Source: Argentina anserina (Eukaryota; Streptophyta; Magnoliopsida; Rosales; Rosaceae). From it: a stretch of 64,000 bases of DNA. Both the position numbers and the translations under genes were made by a program. Shown here piece by piece: positions 36,356 through 46,821 of this stretch; position 1 is the first letter of the stretch, and each line of letters starts with the position of its first letter. The stretch covers positions 12,357,001-12,421,000 of the forward strand of contig NC_065874.1 of the NCBI RefSeq assembly GCF_933775445.1, in the 5' to 3' direction. The notes under the pieces were generated by a model. The model saw only the letters and a program-made list of their open reading frames with translations. It was not told the origin of the DNA and did no database searches.

Positions 36356-36568
36356 TTTTTTCTTTGATTAAAATGAACTTCATTGCAATGAAGAGAATAG
36401 AGAGAGTTTAAACTCAACCATATAGCCACAGATAGACCGGCCAAAGAGAAGAGGGTAAACTAGATTTCGGACTGAAAATCTGAACTGATACATTGAAGCA
36501 GCCAGGGAGGAGCTTCATAGACACAAACTAAAGGAGATGAAATTGATAAATCTTCCTTTGCTAAGGAA
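36356..36568 (-). mobile_element. Short retro-insertion with 16-bp target duplication
   Basis: The 16-bp string CTCTTGATGTTAATAT flanks it perfectly at 36340-36355 and 36569-36584. The insert begins on the plus strand with TTTTTTCTTTGATT, so on the minus strand it ends in an A-rich tail. Its 213-bp size fits a SINE or a 5'-truncated LINE. The tail-proximal sequence AACTTCATTGCAATGAAG is similar in style to the 3' end of the larger insertion at 7791-9269 (CCTTCATTAATCAGAGCAAT), so a truncated LINE is the likelier reading. Confidence 0.7.
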
Positions 36569-36584
36569 CTCTTGATGTTAATAT

Positions 36585-37184
36585 GTTCATTCATTATTTA
36601 TATCCAATCTGACATTTCAACTTCAGGAAAACAAAATTCTAATCTCACACCTGCTCTAATGGTTAAGTTTCTTCGTATATTTTTATCAATCAACAAAGTG
36701 AACATAGTGAATCCAATAAGTGAATAGCTTGATAAAATTTAGAATCCTAGCTAATGATCAAATTACTTGTTTGAGTACCACGCATCTAAGCGATTTCGCG
36801 TTATGTAGCACCATCACTTTGATGTAAATTAAATTGACTGAAAGAAATCTCATGGTCCATAACATTATTTAAACTGCGAGACATGGTCCGACTAATTCCG
36901 TTTTAGCTTATCCAATTGCACTAGTCTACAACAATACGTCACGCAAGTAAATATGTATTGCTCCCCTATCCTACAGGGAAAAGAAAAAATATATATAATA
37001 TTGCTCCCCTTGAATTAAATCCAAACCACAAATGGTCATTAGTATTAAACAAACGCAGTTAATGGTTTTTGTTTATGTTACTTCCCCATCGTCATCTATA
37101 ACTCTATATACAGTAATATATATAAATTAATAAGATTCGGACTGAGAAAATTTATTATCATAGCGATATATTAATATATCAATA
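36585..37184. other. AT-rich intergenic DNA
   Basis: No gene or bounded repeat seen. Confidence 0.4.
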
Positions 37185-37193
37185 AATAAATAA

Positions 37194-37607
37194 GGAAAAA
37201 ACTTGCGTCCAACCTATTATGTACGTGTGCGTCTGAACTCTCTCTTATTTCTGTACTTTTTCACAATGTAAACAAACAATTTAAACAATTCTAAAGTTGA
37301 ATAAATCAATAAATATTATCTGTGCAAAAAATTAATTCAAATAAAAATTATTTTTTCAATTAATTGCATCAAACAATTTAATGATTAATTATCAGACTAC
37401 TAACTTATATCATGATTGTTTATTTGTTTAATGCAATTAACCAAGCAAACAATTTTTGTTTGCATTATTTCTTACATGAATGATTTGTATTGATAACATA
37501 AACATTTGAACAGTTTAAATTATATATTTATATTCTCAAAGTACGTAAACAAGAGAGAGAGAGTTCGGACGCACGCGTACATACTAAGTTGTACGCAAGT
37601 TTTTTCC
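37194..37607. mobile_element. MULE-type MITE, 414 bp
   Basis: Inverted ends of at least 65 bp: GGAAAAAACTTGCGTCCAAC at the left and, reversed from the right, GGAAAAAACTTGCGTACAAC. Both continue into GTGCGTC(T/C)GAACTCTCTCT. The flanks AATAAATAA (37185-37193) and AATTAATAA (37608-37616) match at 8 of 9 bases, consistent with a 9-bp Mutator-type duplication, though low-complexity flanks weaken that point. No coding content. Confidence 0.75.
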
Positions 37608-37616
37608 AATTAATAA

Positions 37617-38262
37617 TCTCTTAATTTATTAATTAATTAATAATTTATTAATTTATCAAGGTATAATAAATATTTTCTCATATTTTTGAAAACAAAACTA
37701 CTTTTTTAACTTTTTGTTCATGCATCACATTGTTGGATTTATCACATATACCACTATTCAAAATATTATGTTGTCCGATGTATTTTATTATTTTATTTAA
37801 TAATAATTAAATCAGCAAAATTATTCAATGAAATACTCATAAATGTAAAAATTATTATATAAATTATATATGAATTCTCAAATTTCTATTATCTTATAAA
37901 TTTAGTGAAATATTAATTGAGAACGTAAGCCCGAGTCAAGTTTGGCAAAAAATATTATTTTAGCGAAGTTATTAATTAATCGGATATTAATTTAACGAGT
38001 TTCTACTATATACTGGTTTATTTTGAGAAATAAAACTTTTCATTTGTTGGTAATATATTTTCATTTTCTTTTACGTTTATGTGGAAACTTTCTTATGCAG
38101 TAAAAAAAAGTACATAAATATTTTCTGTTTTTGATCACTCAAGAATAGTATAGACGTAAATGATTTCCGACAACAACAATGTAGATGTTAACTTATTATA
38201 ATTATCTCAGTTATGGAGAAAAAAAAATTTAACATAGTTAGCAAGCTTAATTGAGAAAAATC
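37617..38262. other. AT-rich intergenic DNA
   Basis: Very AT-rich with TTAATTAATTAATAATTTAT runs near 37625. Nothing assignable. Confidence 0.4.
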
Positions 38263-39999
38263 ATTGTGTGTTTAGCGCAACTGTGACTTATAAGATAAGC
38301 TGACTTATAATTATTTATGAGAATACGTTTCTGATAAGTTAAGGAGCTGACTGTTTGGTAAACTGGCTTTTTAAAGTGACTTTTAGTGATATAAGTTGTG
38401 TAAAGTGCGGTAAACTTAAATTGACTTATGTTTTGTGTTTGTATAATGACAATTTTGGACATCAAATAATTTAAATTTTTTTTTATTTTCCAAGATGAAG
38501 GTACATGTATTGGCCTCCATGATGTTGATGAAGATCTAAAGGTGTGGAGGATTGCATCAGGAAAGGAGAAATCGGATTTGAATAAAGGTTGATTAATGAA
38601 GTTTCCTATTTTGACTAGAGAACATTTCCAACTTGATTTCTCTACCATTTTCGACTTGATTTTCTCTACCATGTCAATCTAATTTTATGGGTAGATTAAT
38701 ATTTTTGGAAATATGTTTTTAAATATATTTAGTCAATTGGTGATTAGAGATTGTTATGGAAAAGAGTTTTAGAGTAAAAGATGTTTTCCATATTAAGATG
38801 GGTTTTTTTTTTCCTTTCCTAGAAAAAGTTGTATTAGGAAAGGGTTTGGTGATGATTACCTATTTTACTAGGGTTATGGGTGTTTGCCGCATGGTATATA
38901 AGGGACATATATGCAGTAGGTTTGCTGCCTTGATGTAGAGAGACACGGACAAGACCGGATAGAAGAAACAAGGTGAAACCAAAGAGAAGAAAATTCACAA
39001 AAATGAGAGCTTACTGCTAGGAGATCTGTGTGACTCCATTGGAGACCTTAGTGACAACATCAACGTTCTTAGTAAGGTTGATCATCTGTGTGACTACAAC
39101 GATTTTAGTGAGGTTGTATCAACACTTGATGCAACGATCTTAGTGAGGTTGTCTCAACACTTGATGCAACGATCTTAGTGAGGTTGTTTCATACTTGATT
39201 GTGACTATCAAGTAAGAAGTATTTTTTACTTTTGAGAATAACATTATCATTGATTAAGGTGTAATCATTGTAATATCGTTTATTCAATAGAAAAGTAAAA
39301 TTCTTTTACATATTCCGCTGCTATTACTCGTTATTGTTCTATCTTGTATTTTCACAAGAATATATTTTCTTTCTTGATTCTTTGCAAATACAATATAAAT
39401 TTTTAATTTCCTCTTTTTTCTATCACTTCCTTTTTTTTCATTAATATTGTAATTTATACTTTCTCATTAACTTCAAGTAAGATTAATAAATATTCTATGT
39501 TTTCTGATACTTAATAACAAAATACATTTTTCATTAAGACATATAATATTAAAAATATCTTAACACATTCAACTAAATCACAAAATCAAATAACAGAAAT
39601 ATATTTTTCATTTGCATCAAGTAATTTCATGTTATACGTGCTAGGGAGAATTGAGAAATGGAGGCGCACTAGGAGACTATTGCGAAACAAATGGGAAATG
39701 GAGGCGCTCTTTGATTCGTGAGACAGGTTTTCAGTTCAGCTTAGCTTTTATATTGGTAAGCTAGTAATTTTCAGCCATTACAAAGGATACCCATTGTCAT
39801 TTTTAAAAAGTTCACTTAATTCGCGAAAGGGAAATGAGCTGACTTAAAATTGTAAGGAATGAGTCACTAACTTTTGATTATCCCCCATAAATGACTCAGG
39901 CTTTTAAGATAAGTCAGTTCTTTGTACCTTTATCAAATGGTTCTTTCTCCTCATCTTATAAGCTAAGGAGCTTATAAGCTCCCCCAAACGCGCAATGTG
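38263..39999. mobile_element. Possible DNA transposon with a nested LTR
   Basis: The left end CATTGTGTGTTTAGCGCAAC resembles the reversed right end CATTGCGCGTTTGGGGGAGC, and both continue into CTTATAAG-rich sequence. I found no target-site duplication. Inside, 38750-39350 looks like a retrotransposon LTR: a TATA-like GGTATATAAGGG near 38893, a 40-bp tandem repeat at about 39115-39195 (GCAACGATCTTAGTGAGGTT near 39131 and 39171), and a terminal-looking TTTATTCAATAGAAAAGTAA near 39278. Neither border is proven. Confidence 0.4.
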
Positions 40000-40553
40000 A
40001 CAACGAAACAATTCCATGAAACAATATAAACAAACATCTTTTTTGTAAATTAACTTGCTATATGTATGGAATTGCTTATCGTTGCACATAAATGATGCTC
40101 CTACATCCCTCGTTAAAAGAACCAGTCTATCACTACCGGTCTATCAAAAGATGATGAACAAATATGGAAAATGATTGTTGGCCTTAAAAATTTAGGCCCC
40201 AAAGGCCTTAATTTTATGTGTCAAGCCTAGTTATATAGACACATCATATATTTTCCAAATTTATGATATTGAAGTAGAAAGACCATCAAATCATTCCAAA
40301 TCAGTGGTTATTATTATTTTAAAAAAATTTAAAAACTATATTTTATTCTATACATTTGAGTTCTATTTTTTCCTCAATATAATTTTCGCAAATATTGGTC
40401 TTCAATTTTTTCTTCGATTATAAAAAAACAAATAAACTCCCAAAAAGAAAAAAAAGATGATGAACAATATATTTTTTAGTGCATATTTTGAATACATATG
40501 AATACACACACATCTATATATGGGCCATATATATAAATCGTCTACAAAATATA
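40000..40553. other. AT-rich intergenic DNA
   Basis: No gene or bounded repeat seen. Confidence 0.4.
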
Positions 40554-40562
40554 TAATTTGAA

Positions 40563-40965
40563 CAGTCTCTATCCAGAGTGAAGCTTCACTCTGAAATTAC
40601 AGAGTGAAGTTCCAATTTTGGCACACTTTTCGGTCAAATATTTTCACCATAAGCGATTCAATATTTAGGTATGATATTCAAGATCATCTATACAAAATTT
40701 CATCTAATTCGGATATCGTTAAAGTATTGAAATTAGATTAAATCAATGAATGAATTAAAACTGTTCAACGTGAACCGTTCGTGTAAATCCCAATTTTGAA
40801 AGCTCAAACCATTGTCAAATTGGATGAAATTTTGTAGAGATGATCTTGAATAGCATACCTAAATATTGAATCACTTATAGTGAAAAAATTTGACCGAAAA
40901 GTGTGCCAAAATTGGAACTTCACTCTGTAATTTCAGAATGAAGCTTCACTCTGGATAGAGACTGG
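40563..40965. mobile_element. MULE-type MITE, 403 bp, with perfect 9-bp duplication
   Basis: Ends CAGTCTCTATCCAGAGTGAA and reversed right end CCAGTCTCTATCCAGAGTGA form inverted arms of about 160 bp; for example CCAATTTTGGCACACTTTTC near 40612 pairs with GAAAAGTGTGCCAAAATTGG near 40897. The perfect 9-bp duplication TAATTTGAA flanks it at 40554-40562 and 40966-40974. Within each arm AGAGTGAAGCTTCACTCT is itself palindromic. No coding content. It is the last clear transposon before the gene-rich part. Confidence 0.85.
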
Positions 40966-40974
40966 TAATTTGAA

Positions 40975-41675
40975 TATATAATTTGTAATAAATATATTGT
41001 GTAAATCTAACAAAATTCATATTAAAATCGTATTTAATTTATGAAAAGTTTTTATTTTCTTGCACAATTGCACTAACTAGTAATTTAAAGAAAGTCAAAA
41101 AATCTAAATATAGAAAGAACATACATTAAAAAATTAATTAAATTCATGAGATCCTTATAACTAAAGAGATAAGAAATTATCATTAAGTAAATCAAATTTA
41201 ATTAAGGAAAAAATGAAGTCAAATGTAAAAAATAAATTACAACCATTAGATATTTTCAAAATAAATAATAACGATTAGATTTAAAAAATTTGATAATTTT
41301 TTACTTAATAATGATATTGTATAATTTTAGAAATAATATGATATGTCGATGTGACTAGACTTGATACATAAAATTAAGACTTTTAAAACCTAAATGTGTG
41401 ATGTCATATATCACTTCTCACCAAATATATACATTCACGCATATTACCATTGCAAAATCAAGTCATAACCCAACAATAATGTACCTAAGAAGGGTTCTAA
41501 CCAGACATATGTTAGACCCTAAAGTAAATCCAAGGAACAGAAAAAAGATAAGAAAACCTTGAAGTACGAGAATCTTATCCATCAACACTAAGATCCACGC
41601 CCACAATATCATTATAGAGAGCCAAGTGACCCCATTGCCACATCTGAAAACCACTTCATATTAATAATGTGACCC
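40975..41675. other. AT-rich DNA upstream of the TSJT1-like gene
   Basis: No gene; presumably upstream regulatory sequence of the next gene. The minus frame 41654-41463 is hydrophobic but unsupported. Confidence 0.4.
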
Positions 41676-41683
41676 TATAAATA
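41676..41683 (+). promoter_or_regulatory. TATA box of the TSJT1-like gene
   Basis: TATAAATA lies 159 bp before the ATG at 41842. A start of transcription near 41705 would give a leader of about 135 bases, usual for a plant gene. Confidence 0.6.
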
Positions 41684-41841
41684 CGATAGAGACCCTCCCC
41701 AATCAACATTCCCTGCATCCTAATTTTTCTTCAAACACAAAGAAAAAGTAAGCAAAAGATCAAACAAGAAGACAGAAGAGTGTTAGCTTACAACTAACAG
41801 TTGTCTGGATAATCTTGTTCATTATCATCATCATCATCAAA

Positions 41842-43160
41842 ATGTTGGCCATTTTCCACAAGGCTTTTGCTCACCCACCAGAGGAGCTCAACAGCCCTGC
41901 TTCTCACCATGGTTCCAAGAAGCCTAAGCTCCCTGAAGAAACCCTTCAAGAGTTCCTCTCCCAGCATCCCCACAACAACTTCTCAATAGGGTTTGGAGAT
42001 GCTGCAGTTCTTGCTTATGTCAAACCAGACCAACCCTTTTCCCGAAACCAGAGGTACTCATCAACTCGATCTTTAATGTCCCTGCTCATTAACATTCAAG
42101 ATCTCAAGTAATTTGATTGTCTACATATGCTAATAAGCAATTTGGGGGGGGGGGGGGTGTGTTTTTTTTTTTACTTCAGGTTGTTCTGTGGTTTCGATGA
42201 TATATACTGTCTGTTTCTGGGGAGCTTGAACAACCTGTGTGCACTAAATAAGCAGTATGGTCTGACCAAGAACACCAGTGAGGCCATGTTTGTGATTGAA
42301 GCTTATCGGACCCTCCGAGACAGGGGTCCATACCCGGCTGATCAGGTTGTTAAGGATCTCGATGGCAGCTTTGCTTTTGTTGTCTATGACAGCAAGGTTG
42401 GCAGTGTCTTCACTGCACTGGTAAGAACCTAGCATCATAGAATTGCTTCATTCTTAATAGTAATTTCAAGTTGTACAACTTAATTAGTAATTTAAGAGTT
42501 TGAGCAAAGAAAAACTCTTAAGACTAATTGTGTACAGAATATAATAGTTTAGCTGGTCTGAGATTTGCCAAAACAGCAAAGCTTACCATCAGTTACAATC
42601 AAACAACATATCATCCCAAATATAGTATATGAAAAAACAACATACTAATTTAGGTGATCACAAAAATGCACAACTATTGAAAGCCCTGTATTGGATTTCA
42701 AAATTTATATATGTTAGTTAGATTACAAACTTCATATAAATCTTGTGTTTCTGACTGCAGGGTTCTGATGGGGGAGTACAATTGTATTGGGGTATTGCGG
42801 CTGATGGCTCTGTGGTGATTTCTGATGAATTACATGTCATAAAAGAAGGATGTGCTAAATCATTTGCTCCATTCCCAAAAGGTACCTTATAAAATGATCA
42901 ATTTTGCTCAAGTATTGCTTGTGATGAATGTCCTAGGCTAATGGGTGTGATCATATTGCTGTGCAGGGTGCTTCTTTCATAGTGAGGGAGGACTAATAAG
43001 CTTTGAGCATCCAATGAATAAGATGAAGGCAATGCCCAGAGTTGACAGTGAAGGTGTCATGTGTGGAGCTAACTTCAACGTCGACAAATACACGAGAGTT
43101 AACAGCATTCCACGTCGTGGGAGCGCAGCAAACTGGAGTGATGAGTGGACGTCGCAGTGA
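41842..43160 (+). CDS. TSJT1/aluminium-induced-like protein (YGL and LRDR motifs)
   Basis: Four exons: 41842-42053, 42180-42420, 42761-42881, 42967-43160, all with GT..AG introns, giving 255 residues. The protein starts MLAIFHKAFAHPPEEL and belongs to the plant family annotated as stem-specific protein TSJT1 or aluminium-induced protein with YGL and LRDR motifs (DUF3700). Both signature motifs are visible: QYGL near the middle (exon 2) and TLRDRGPYPADQ shortly after. The fold is related to class-II glutamine amidotransferases, but the N-terminal Cys nucleophile is absent (residue 2 is Leu), so no amidotransferase activity is expected. Family members are induced by sugar starvation, darkness, metals or dormancy; the biochemical role is unknown. 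The C-terminus INSIPRRGSAANW is typical of the Arabidopsis At4g27450/At3g15450 group. Intron 1 carries a G-run of about 13 bases (42145-42157) and a T-run just before its acceptor. It is convergent with BRX1. Confidence 0.93.
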
Positions 43161-43917
43161 GACACCAAGTGTCGCTGTGCCGACAGCATGTCACCGTGAC
43201 AGCGCCTGAACTAATTACTTGTCTGAACTTTTCTCTGAGTCTGTTCCTACTAGTTTTTCTGTTTGTAACGCTTGGACAAGAATAAATAATGCTATGATAT
43301 TCAACATCCGAGTGTTAACGCATGCAAGTCTACTATTTATGTGCAAAAAAAAAACGAATGATTTAAACAATGGCAGCATCCACGAGTAGAGCAAATCACA
43401 TAGAACCAAAAGAAAAGATATTTGCCAAGTATATGACTCATTTAACAGTTGGGGAATCATCCTACTGATTATTCTGTCCTCACCAGACAAGCCATAAAGA
43501 AAAAGCTAAGAGTATGAAAGGAAATGCAAGAAAATCAATCCTCGCATACATGAGCGTTTAATCCAGGGGTAGTGATAATATGATGAAACTCTGCCATTTC
43601 AATGTAGAAACAACATAAATCCTACAGTGGAGCAAAGCCGGAGTAGTTTCCAATCCCAATCACATCTATCTTTGCTTTTGTAGAAGACACATTTAACATT
43701 TCATTTTCCATCCTAGCATCCTCACCAAACAAGCAATATGAATAAGTATAGTAAATTGAAAAGGCAAAATCAATCTTGCATATATAAGCTTCATCCAGGG
43801 GTAGTGATAATGTTCAAAAGAGCAGGGCAGTTCAGGAAAATCTGCCATTTTTATACAGATACAACATGACATACATCATAAGTCTGTTTTCTTATAAAAG
43901 AACAGGACATTAACATG
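43161..43917. other. Convergent 3' region between TSJT1-like and BRX1
   Basis: It holds the 3' ends of both genes. An old duplication with an offset of about 232 bp is visible: ATCCAGGGGTAGTGATAAT occurs near 43561 and 43793, with similar text before it (TCCTCACCAGACAAGC and TCCTCACCAAACAAGC) and after it (CTGCCATTT). Confidence 0.6.
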
Positions 43918-46651
43918 TCACTCCTTCCACATTTCAGCAAACTCATCCTGCTCCAGTGGATTTTCAAGCTCATGCATCTTTCTCCTTGTCTTTGCTTTGA
44001 CTTTCTTTACAAAAGTTCCGGCCTTCTTCTTTTTCTGCATTGATCGAATCTGAAAGCAGAGCAAATATCGCATCAATAGCTGTATACTAAAAAAATCTGG
44101 CAGGAGCTAGAAAAAAAAATTTGGCAAGACTCCGTACTATATAGATCTAATGCTGTATTGGCATCCTAATTATCGTTATAATTTAACTCTTAGTTAGATG
44201 AGAAAACCAGGACTTAACCTATAGAGATGAAAATATGTTTTGACCTGATTTGGTGATATGTAAAATGGATTCTCATATAGTGTTGGGCCTCCAAAGCTGC
44301 CAGCAAATATCTTGATTGGATTCAAACAAAACCGAGGACCAACCTACATACAAAAAATTATGACTTTATGAGTTACATTGTCACCACATATACCGGAGAA
44401 CATGCATACATTGTAAAAATATAACAATACAAACCTCGATCAAGGTCATTTTATCTAAACCCCCGCGAGCTATTTTATCTGATTCATTATGAGGAACTGA
44501 TATCTGCAATTTAAGATCGGGAAAAGGTCAAGGCTAATGGTGCTGCTATTGCGGGAAACAATTTAATTTGAAGATAAAACTAAAATAATTGCATTAGGAT
44601 ATGGTATTATGTAAAATTTTATTCAGAAATTAATAGAAAATCTGCCACAGAATGAACTTATATTTGTGTGTCATCACTGCCATATATTTCTTTGATTAGA
44701 GTGTGTGACATGTATTATTTCTTTCAGAATCTGCACTACCCATTCTTGACATACCTGTCCGAAAACTAGGTGCATGCATACAACTAGATAGTTTCATTAG
44801 AATACAAGCATCATCAGCACTCAGAAAAATATACCGACATTGCCACCTACTTATCAATAATCCTTTTTCTAACAACTACGTCCCTACCTATAGTTACGAG
44901 CAAACAAAAGAAAAAGTTACGAACAAACAAAAAAGATAGTTGCAGACGAGACCAGCATCGGTTGGCCTCTGCTTAGCTAAGTTTCCCTTCAACAAAATAG
45001 GGGCTGTGTTTGAGTTACTCAGAATAACTGATTATTAGTTGTGGTTGTTGTCTAAAGTTTATGGATCTTTTCTTTGGAACAAGTTCAGTTTCAAATAAAA
45101 AAGAAAAGACAGGGAAACCAAGTTGTATGGAAGAAAGGATCTGAGTCTGGCTTTTGGCAACAATCCCAGTCCAACTTTGAGTTCATAGTTCAATCAACCA
45201 TAACACCAAAGTGCCACTAGCTGCTAAAATATTCTATTGTTTCATTCAAACCTTTCTTAAACTGGCAACTTTGCATTTCAGAATGTTACTGAAAGACAGT
45301 AACATTGCTAAGGATGCAGGAAGAACCAACTTTGATAAATGACTTGCTTGGACTGAAAGATAATAGTTTATACCCAATTCTCCATATACGGACAGAATAA
45401 ATGCTTACTTTCAAAATAGATGAAGTGGAGGAATAACAATATTTTCATGTTACAAACATTATAGAAAAAAGTTGCCGACATAAAAGGCATCAAATTCAGA
45501 GAAAACTGGCACACAACAATCAAAAGCCTTACAAATTAGTATTGAATAAAACAGTAGAAGTCATACTACATATATTGTACCTGATAGTTACGGAACCATA
45601 CGTGGTCGTCAACGATAGAGAAAACAAAGACATGATCATAATAGGGCTTAGATTTCCTGTGCTCCTTTGGAGTGCCAAATATCTGAGAAACAATTACAAC
45701 AAAATGTATAAGATATACCATACAAAATGTCAAAAATAGATTGAGCAATAATGCAAACTGATCACTGACAAGCAGAGCACTTAAGTTAAGGTTTACTACT
45801 ATACCTGTGTAATCATCTCTTTCAAAAGTTTCCAGTGAGGATCCTTATCAAAATTAGATGAAAAGGTTAATAAAGGGCGCGACCCTTTTAGATGATTCCC
45901 AGTAAGCTTTAGTTCCTCCATTGTGTGCACTGAAAATCCAAAAAACAAATCTCATTCATCACATCTTTTCCTAGAAGAAACATGTAACCTGAGATAAGTC
46001 CATCTTTCAGGAAAACAATACAAAACAGAAATATTACCAGCATTCACTAGGAATTTCACAGACGGTCCACTGGGAGATTTCGCCATCCACATATAAAGGT
46101 CCTTTCCTTTCCTACACTGAATATTCAGATAGCCCGACGTAAAACACAAATCAGACACATGGACAACTCAAAAAAACCTATTAATTTCAATAACTAATGA
46201 GATACGAATTATACCTCGAAAAAGAGACAGGAAGAGCAACTCTTGAGCTCAACCAGCTCATTAAGGGTAGCACCCTTACTCGACTTAGACTCGACTTTAT
46301 TGTCCTTCTTACAGTGAGGCAATAAATCCACCACATTCAACATCAGATGCCGATACCTAAACAAAATTCAAAACCCACAAACACAATCAGATGACCATTT
46401 TAAGTTTCGACTAAGCGATGAGTTAGAACTAGTTCCAGAACAACAACTAATGACCTGTAGTTAATCCGGCGAGAACAAGTCACCAAGACCTTCTCTTTGT
46501 TGCGGAAGACTGGTAAGGACTCAACCTGGTCGACGTCGGTCTTCTTGTCTTTCCAACCCAGAAGCGTTCGCTTGGGTCTCTCCGGAGCGAACTCCTCCTC
46601 CTTCTTCTGCGGCGCCGCCTCGGTCTCGCTGTGCTTTCTCTTCTTCGCCAT
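43918..46651 (-). CDS. BRX1: Ribosome biogenesis protein BRX1 (Brix domain)
   Basis: Eight exons on the minus strand: 46651-46455, 46356-46215, 46116-46038, 45929-45805, 45682-45581, 44503-44435, 44343-44245, 44049-43918. Together they give 314 residues, essentially the length of plant BRX1. The protein starts MAKKRKHSETEAAPQKKEEE and then RPKRTLLGWKDK. The Brix domain begins at EKVLVTCSRRINYRYRHLM and includes KDLYMWMAKSPSGPSVKFL, IFGTPKEHRKSKPYYDHVFV and the C-terminal GPRFCLNPIKIFAGSFGG. The tail is basic (KKVKAKTRRKMHEL). Brix proteins are nucleolar factors; BRX1 acts in 60S subunit assembly, where in yeast it works with Ebp2 around 27S pre-rRNA. The start is the only in-frame ATG with the family's N-terminus. 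Telo-box motifs upstream suggest coordinated control with other ribosome genes. All splice junctions keep frame, so the gene appears intact. Confidence 0.96.
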
Positions 46652-46740
46652 TTGCTTGCCTTAGCTTCTGTTTGGATACAAAAAAAAAAATTTAACACTG
46701 ATCCAGTTATATAGCACAAGAGGTTTCTGGGAATTTAGGG

Positions 46741-46749
46741 TTAGGGTTT
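46741..46749 (-). promoter_or_regulatory. Telo-box upstream of BRX1
   Basis: On the gene's strand this reads AAACCCTAA, overlapping a second ACCCTAA just downstream (46735-46741). It lies about 90 bp upstream of the ATG. Telo-boxes are established elements of plant ribosomal-protein and ribosome-biogenesis promoters, often near the transcription start. Confidence 0.65.
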
Positions 46750-46812
46750 TGGGTAAACAAACTACTGACCTGAGACTCTGAGAGAGGGAGAGAGAAGGAG
46801 GAGGATAAAGGT

Positions 46813-46821
46813 TTAGGGTTT
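46813..46821 (-). promoter_or_regulatory. Second telo-box upstream of BRX1
   Basis: Another AAACCCTAA on the minus strand, 72 bp further upstream and next to a GA-rich stretch (46780-46800). Two telo-boxes together strengthen the case for nucleolar co-regulation. Confidence 0.6.
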
